NCBI GenBank assembly: GCA_001917895.1
Contig: MNEW01000005.1
Coordinates: forward strand, 1 to 17,144
DNA length: 17,144 nt
Direction of reading: 5' to 3'
Source: Actinobacteria bacterium 13_1_40CM_66_12
GTDB taxonomy: Bacteria; Chloroflexota; Dormibacteria; Dormibacterales; Dormibacteraceae
Every line of letters begins with the position of its first letter. Position 1 is the stretch's first letter. A program made the translations under genes and the position numbers. The notes beneath the pieces were generated by a model. The model was not told where the DNA came from. It was given only the letters and a program-made list of their open reading frames with translations, and searched no databases. This document shows positions 14,774-17,144 of the stretch, piece by piece.

Positions 14774-15619
14774 ATGGCCCAGGCAAAGAGTTTCACGCCC
14801 GATCAGGTCGCCCGCTACGCCCGGCACCTCATCCTGCCCGAGGTTGGGGGCGCGGGCCAGCGCAAGCTACTGTCGTCCAGCGTCCTGCTTCTCGGCGCCG
14901 GCGGCCTCGGCTCTCCGGCGGGCATGTACCTGGCCGCGGCCGGCGTGGGCAAGATCGGGGTCGTGGACTTCGACCGCGTCGACGCCTCCAACCTCCAGCG
15001 CCAGCTCCTCCATGGGACCGACGACATCGGGCGCTTGAAGGTCGAGTCGGCGGCCGACACTTTGCGCAGCCTCAACCCCGACGTCGAGGTGGTACCGATC
15101 GAGGAGCACCTCAACTCCGAGACGGCGATGCGCATCTTCGCGCCCTACGACATCATCGTCGACGGCACCGACAACTTCCCCACGCGCTACCTCGCCAACG
15201 ACGCGGCTCACTTCCTGGCCAAGCCGCTGGTGCACGGCAGCATCCTTCGCTTCGAAGGCCGGCTCGCGCTGTTCGATTCCGCCAAGGGCACGGGCTGCTA
15301 CCGCTGCTTGTTCCCGGAGCCGCCGCCGCCGGGCGAGGTGCAGAGCTGCGCGGAAGCGGGGGTTTTCGGCGTCCTGCCCGGGATCATCGGCAGCATGATG
15401 GCCTTCGAGACGATCAAGTACCTGCTGAACATCGGCCGGCCGATGATCGGCCGCTACCTGCTGTTCGAGGGCGAGGACATGAGCTTCCGCGAGCTCAAGC
15501 TGCCCCACAGCAAGAGCTGCCCGCTCTGCGGCGACAACCCGACCGTGCACGAGCTCATCGACTACGAAGCCTGGTGTGGCACGGCCGCGATGGAACCCTC
15601 GGAAGCCCAGGCGGTCTAA
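14774..15619 (+). CDS. MoeB/ThiF-family E1-like adenylyltransferase
   Basis: 281 residues from the ATG at 14774; a TTG two codons upstream is less likely. The family adenylates the C-terminal Gly of a ubiquitin-like sulfur carrier (MoaD or ThiS type) for sulfur loading. GAGGLGSP at 41-48 is the nucleotide-binding loop; DFDRVDASNLQRQLLH is the next conserved block, and GTDNFPTRYLANDA carries the substrate Asp region. A zinc tetrad is given by CYRC (about 175-178) and CPLC near the C-terminus. SCAEAGVFGVLPG is typical. The C-terminus stops after DYEAWCG, where longer relatives carry a rhodanese domain, so sulfur must come from another protein. The first gene of an operon with larE and glpK. No sulfur-carrier gene is in the window, so MoeB versus ThiF cannot be decided. 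Confidence 0.93.
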   Translation: MAQAKSFTPDQVARYARHLILPEVGGAGQRKLLSSSVLLLGAGGLGSPAGMYLAAAGVGKIGVVDFDRVDASNLQRQLLHGTDDIGRLKVESAADTLRSLNPDVEVVPIEEHLNSETAMRIFAPYDIIVDGTDNFPTRYLANDAAHFLAKPLVHGSILRFEGRLALFDSAKGTGCYRCLFPEPPPPGEVQSCAEAGVFGVLPGIIGSMMAFETIKYLLNIGRPMIGRYLLFEGEDMSFRELKLPHSKSCPLCGDNPTVHELIDYEAWCGTAAMEPSEAQAV

Positions 15620-15634
15620 TCTTCGAAGCTGGAA

Positions 15635-16462
15635 ATGATCCAGCTCGATCGGCACGACGCGAACAAGGTTGAAAGCGCGCGCGCCATCGTGCGCGACCTC
15701 TCCTCGGTCCTGGTGGCTTACTCGGGCGGCGTCGATTCTTCGCTGCTGCTGAAGCTGGCGCTGGACGAGCTCGGCGATCGCGCGGTGGCCGTGCTTGCGA
15801 GCTCGCCGGCTTACCCCGAGTCGGAGCAGGCGGAGGCGCGCGATCTCGCCCAAAAGCTGGGGGCGCGACTGGTCGAGTGTTCGACCAGCGAGGTCGAGCT
15901 CGACGCCTACAAGCGCAACAACCCGGACCGCTGCTTCCACTGCAAGGAAGAGCTGTTCGAAACGCTCGAGCCCATACGGCTCGACCTCGGTCTCGACCAC
16001 ATCGCTTACGGTGCGACCGCCGACGACGCAGGCGACCACCGTCCAGGCCACGGTTCGGCGGTGCGGCGCGGGGTCCGCTTCCCGCTGCTCGAGGCCGGCA
16101 TGGGAAAGGCGGAGGTCCGCGCGGCCGCGCGCCGTCTCGGACTGCCGAACTGGAACAAGGCCTCGTTTGCATGCCTCTCTTCGCGGATCCCCCACGGGAC
16201 CGAGGTGACGGTCGAAGCCTTGCGTCAGATCGAGTCGGCCGAGGCCGCGATCAAAGCCCTCGGATTCAGGCAGGTTCGGGTGCGCCACCACGGCGATGTC
16301 GCCCGCATCGAGGTCGAGCCCGCGGAGATCGGCCGCCTGGTCTCGGAACGCGAAAAGGTCGTCGACGCGCTGCGCGCGGCGGGCTACAACTTCGTCTCGC
16401 TCGACCTCGAGGGGTACGCGACCGGAAGCCTGAACCGGACCTGGAAACCCGCCGCCAAATAA
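15635..16462 (+). CDS. larE: LarE-type ATP-dependent sacrificial sulfur transferase
   Basis: 275 residues. LarE adenylates a pyridinium dicarboxylate precursor and donates sulfur from its own Cys, making the nickel-pincer nucleotide of lactate racemase (LarA). The PP-loop SGGVDSS is at 30-36. RCFHCKEELF follows at about 102-111. Cys180 in FACLSSRIPHG aligns with the sacrificial Cys176 of Lactobacillus plantarum LarE, which argues for a true LarE rather than another PP-loop ATPase. The C-terminal part matches the family domain (VRVRHHGDVARIEVEP). It starts 15 nt after the MoeB/ThiF stop with only a weak GGA upstream, and its TAA directly abuts the GTG of glpK. larA, larB and larC are not in the window, so the cofactor product is inferred. 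Confidence 0.93.
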   Translation: MIQLDRHDANKVESARAIVRDLSSVLVAYSGGVDSSLLLKLALDELGDRAVAVLASSPAYPESEQAEARDLAQKLGARLVECSTSEVELDAYKRNNPDRCFHCKEELFETLEPIRLDLGLDHIAYGATADDAGDHRPGHGSAVRRGVRFPLLEAGMGKAEVRAAARRLGLPNWNKASFACLSSRIPHGTEVTVEALRQIESAEAAIKALGFRQVRVRHHGDVARIEVEPAEIGRLVSEREKVVDALRAAGYNFVSLDLEGYATGSLNRTWKPAAK

Positions 16463-17144
16463 GTGGCTGATCGCCGGGTCGTTCTCAGCCTCGACGAGGG
16501 GACGACCGGCGCCACCTCCATAGCCGTCGGCATGGACGGCAGTGTGGTCGGCAAGGGATACAAGGAGATCGCCCAGCACTACCCGCAGCCGGGCTGGGTG
16601 GAGCACGACGCTGACGAGATCTGGGCGGCCGTGCAGGACAGCGCGCGTCAGGCGCTCGCCGCCGCGAGCGCGGAACCTCGGGACGTGCTCGCGATCGGGA
16701 TCACCAACCAGCGGGAGACGCTCGTGGTCTGGGATCGGCGCACGCTGAAGCCGCTCGCTCGCGCGATCGTCTGGCAGGATCGCCGCACCGCCGCCGATTG
16801 CGTGCGGCTGCGCGAGGCCGGTCATGAAGACCGCGTGCGCGCGGTCACCGGGCTGGTCATCGACCCGTACTTCACCGCCACCAAGCTGGCCTGGGTGCTT
16901 CGCCACGTCCCTGGCGCGAAGGACGCCGCGGTGGGCACTGTTGACAGCTGGCTGGTCGCGCGCCTGTCCGCCGGTCGCGATCACGTGACCGACGCTTCGA
17001 ACGCCTCGCGCACACTGCTTTTCGACATCGGGCGCGGAGCGTGGAGCGAGGAGATGGCCGAACTCTTCGGTGTCTCCCTCACCAACCTCCCCGAGGTGCG
17101 CGACTCGACTGGGCCGATCTCCGCGAGCGTTCCCGAAGCATTCG
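16463..17144 (+). CDS. glpK: Glycerol kinase, 5' part (cut by the window edge)
   Basis: The first 227 residues of an FGGY-family kinase that phosphorylates glycerol to sn-glycerol 3-phosphate. The N-terminal phosphate loop is LDEGTTGATS (10-19); most glycerol kinases have DQGTT here, so Gln is replaced by Glu12. Glycerol-contacting residues are conserved: Arg84 and Glu85 in TNQRET, Trp104 in IVWQDRRT and Tyr136 in DPYFTATK. GTVDSWL and NASRTLLFDI are further glycerol-kinase signatures. The ATP-binding half and the catalytic Asp lie outside the window. The GTG start lies immediately after the larE TAA with no SD site, which suggests coupled translation. Other FGGY kinases are less likely given the glycerol-site residues. 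Confidence 0.92.
   Translation, partial: MADRRVVLSLDEGTTGATSIAVGMDGSVVGKGYKEIAQHYPQPGWVEHDADEIWAAVQDSARQALAAASAEPRDVLAIGITNQRETLVVWDRRTLKPLARAIVWQDRRTAADCVRLREAGHEDRVRAVTGLVIDPYFTATKLAWVLRHVPGAKDAAVGTVDSWLVARLSAGRDHVTDASNASRTLLFDIGRGAWSEEMAELFGVSLTNLPEVRDSTGPISASVPEAF

Noticed and set aside
14719..14796. N-terminal extension of the CxxCxxxH protein to an ATG at 14796
   Set aside because: It would cross the divergent promoter and overlap the start of the MoeB/ThiF gene; the added residues look non-coding.
14867..16984. A 705-codon open frame on the minus strand, antisense to MoeB/ThiF, larE and glpK
   Set aside because: The plus strand has three strong family matches here. The antisense translation is low-complexity (Arg, Asp, His and Val runs), has no recognisable domain, and is the usual GC-rich shadow of a codon-biased frame.
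1..17144. CRISPR arrays, insertion sequences, phage or toxin-antitoxin genes
   Set aside because: No spaced direct repeats, transposase motifs, terminal inverted repeats or phage proteins were seen; all major frames are chromosomal housekeeping or metabolic families.

Overview
This is high-GC bacterial chromosome with tightly packed genes, many GTG starts and few recognisable Shine-Dalgarno (SD) sites. Many coding starts lie 6-9 nt downstream of a TANNNT -10 box, which points to leaderless or near-leaderless mRNAs. That pattern, the gene mix and the GC-rich codon use fit a soil-type lineage such as Actinomycetota, Chloroflexota or Dormibacterota. This is inference; no 16S or other decisive marker is present.

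Layout. (1) 1-4091: the 3' part of a gamma-glutamyltransferase-family gene (+) converges on a minus-strand operon for a family-5 peptide-type ABC importer (lipoprotein, DppB-like and DppC-like permeases). No ATPase genes are seen. A perfect 8-bp hairpin captures part of the dppB start codon. (2) 4279-5224: an unrecognised two-helix membrane protein and a DUF2277 protein (+). (3) 5337-8807: a divergent Fpg/Nei-type DNA glycosylase (-) back to back with the ClpB disaggregase (+). (4) 8823-10681: a secreted TAP-like alpha/beta-hydrolase lipoprotein (-), divergent from a small membrane protein (+). (5) 10897-13830: a TPR protein (+), tRNA-Ser(GCU) (-), and a GH15 glucoamylase-type enzyme without a signal peptide (+). 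(6) 13831-14718: an unrecognised protein with a C-terminal CxxCxxxH motif (-). (7) 14774-17144: a likely operon of a MoeB/ThiF E1-like adenylyltransferase, a LarE-type sulfur transferase and glycerol kinase (cut by the window edge).

How the genes work together. The importer plus the GGT-family enzyme could serve uptake and breakdown of peptides or gamma-glutamyl compounds. ClpB and the DNA glycosylase are maintenance functions sharing a 57-nt divergent promoter region. The ThiF-LarE pair suggests sulfur transfer for a cofactor, possibly the nickel-pincer nucleotide, but larB and larC are not in the window. No mobile element, CRISPR array or phage gene was seen. The most interesting signals are the leaderless-promoter pattern, the mirror-image TATAGT promoter pair at 14727-14765, the start-codon hairpin at 2526-2547, and the thiF-larE-glpK grouping.
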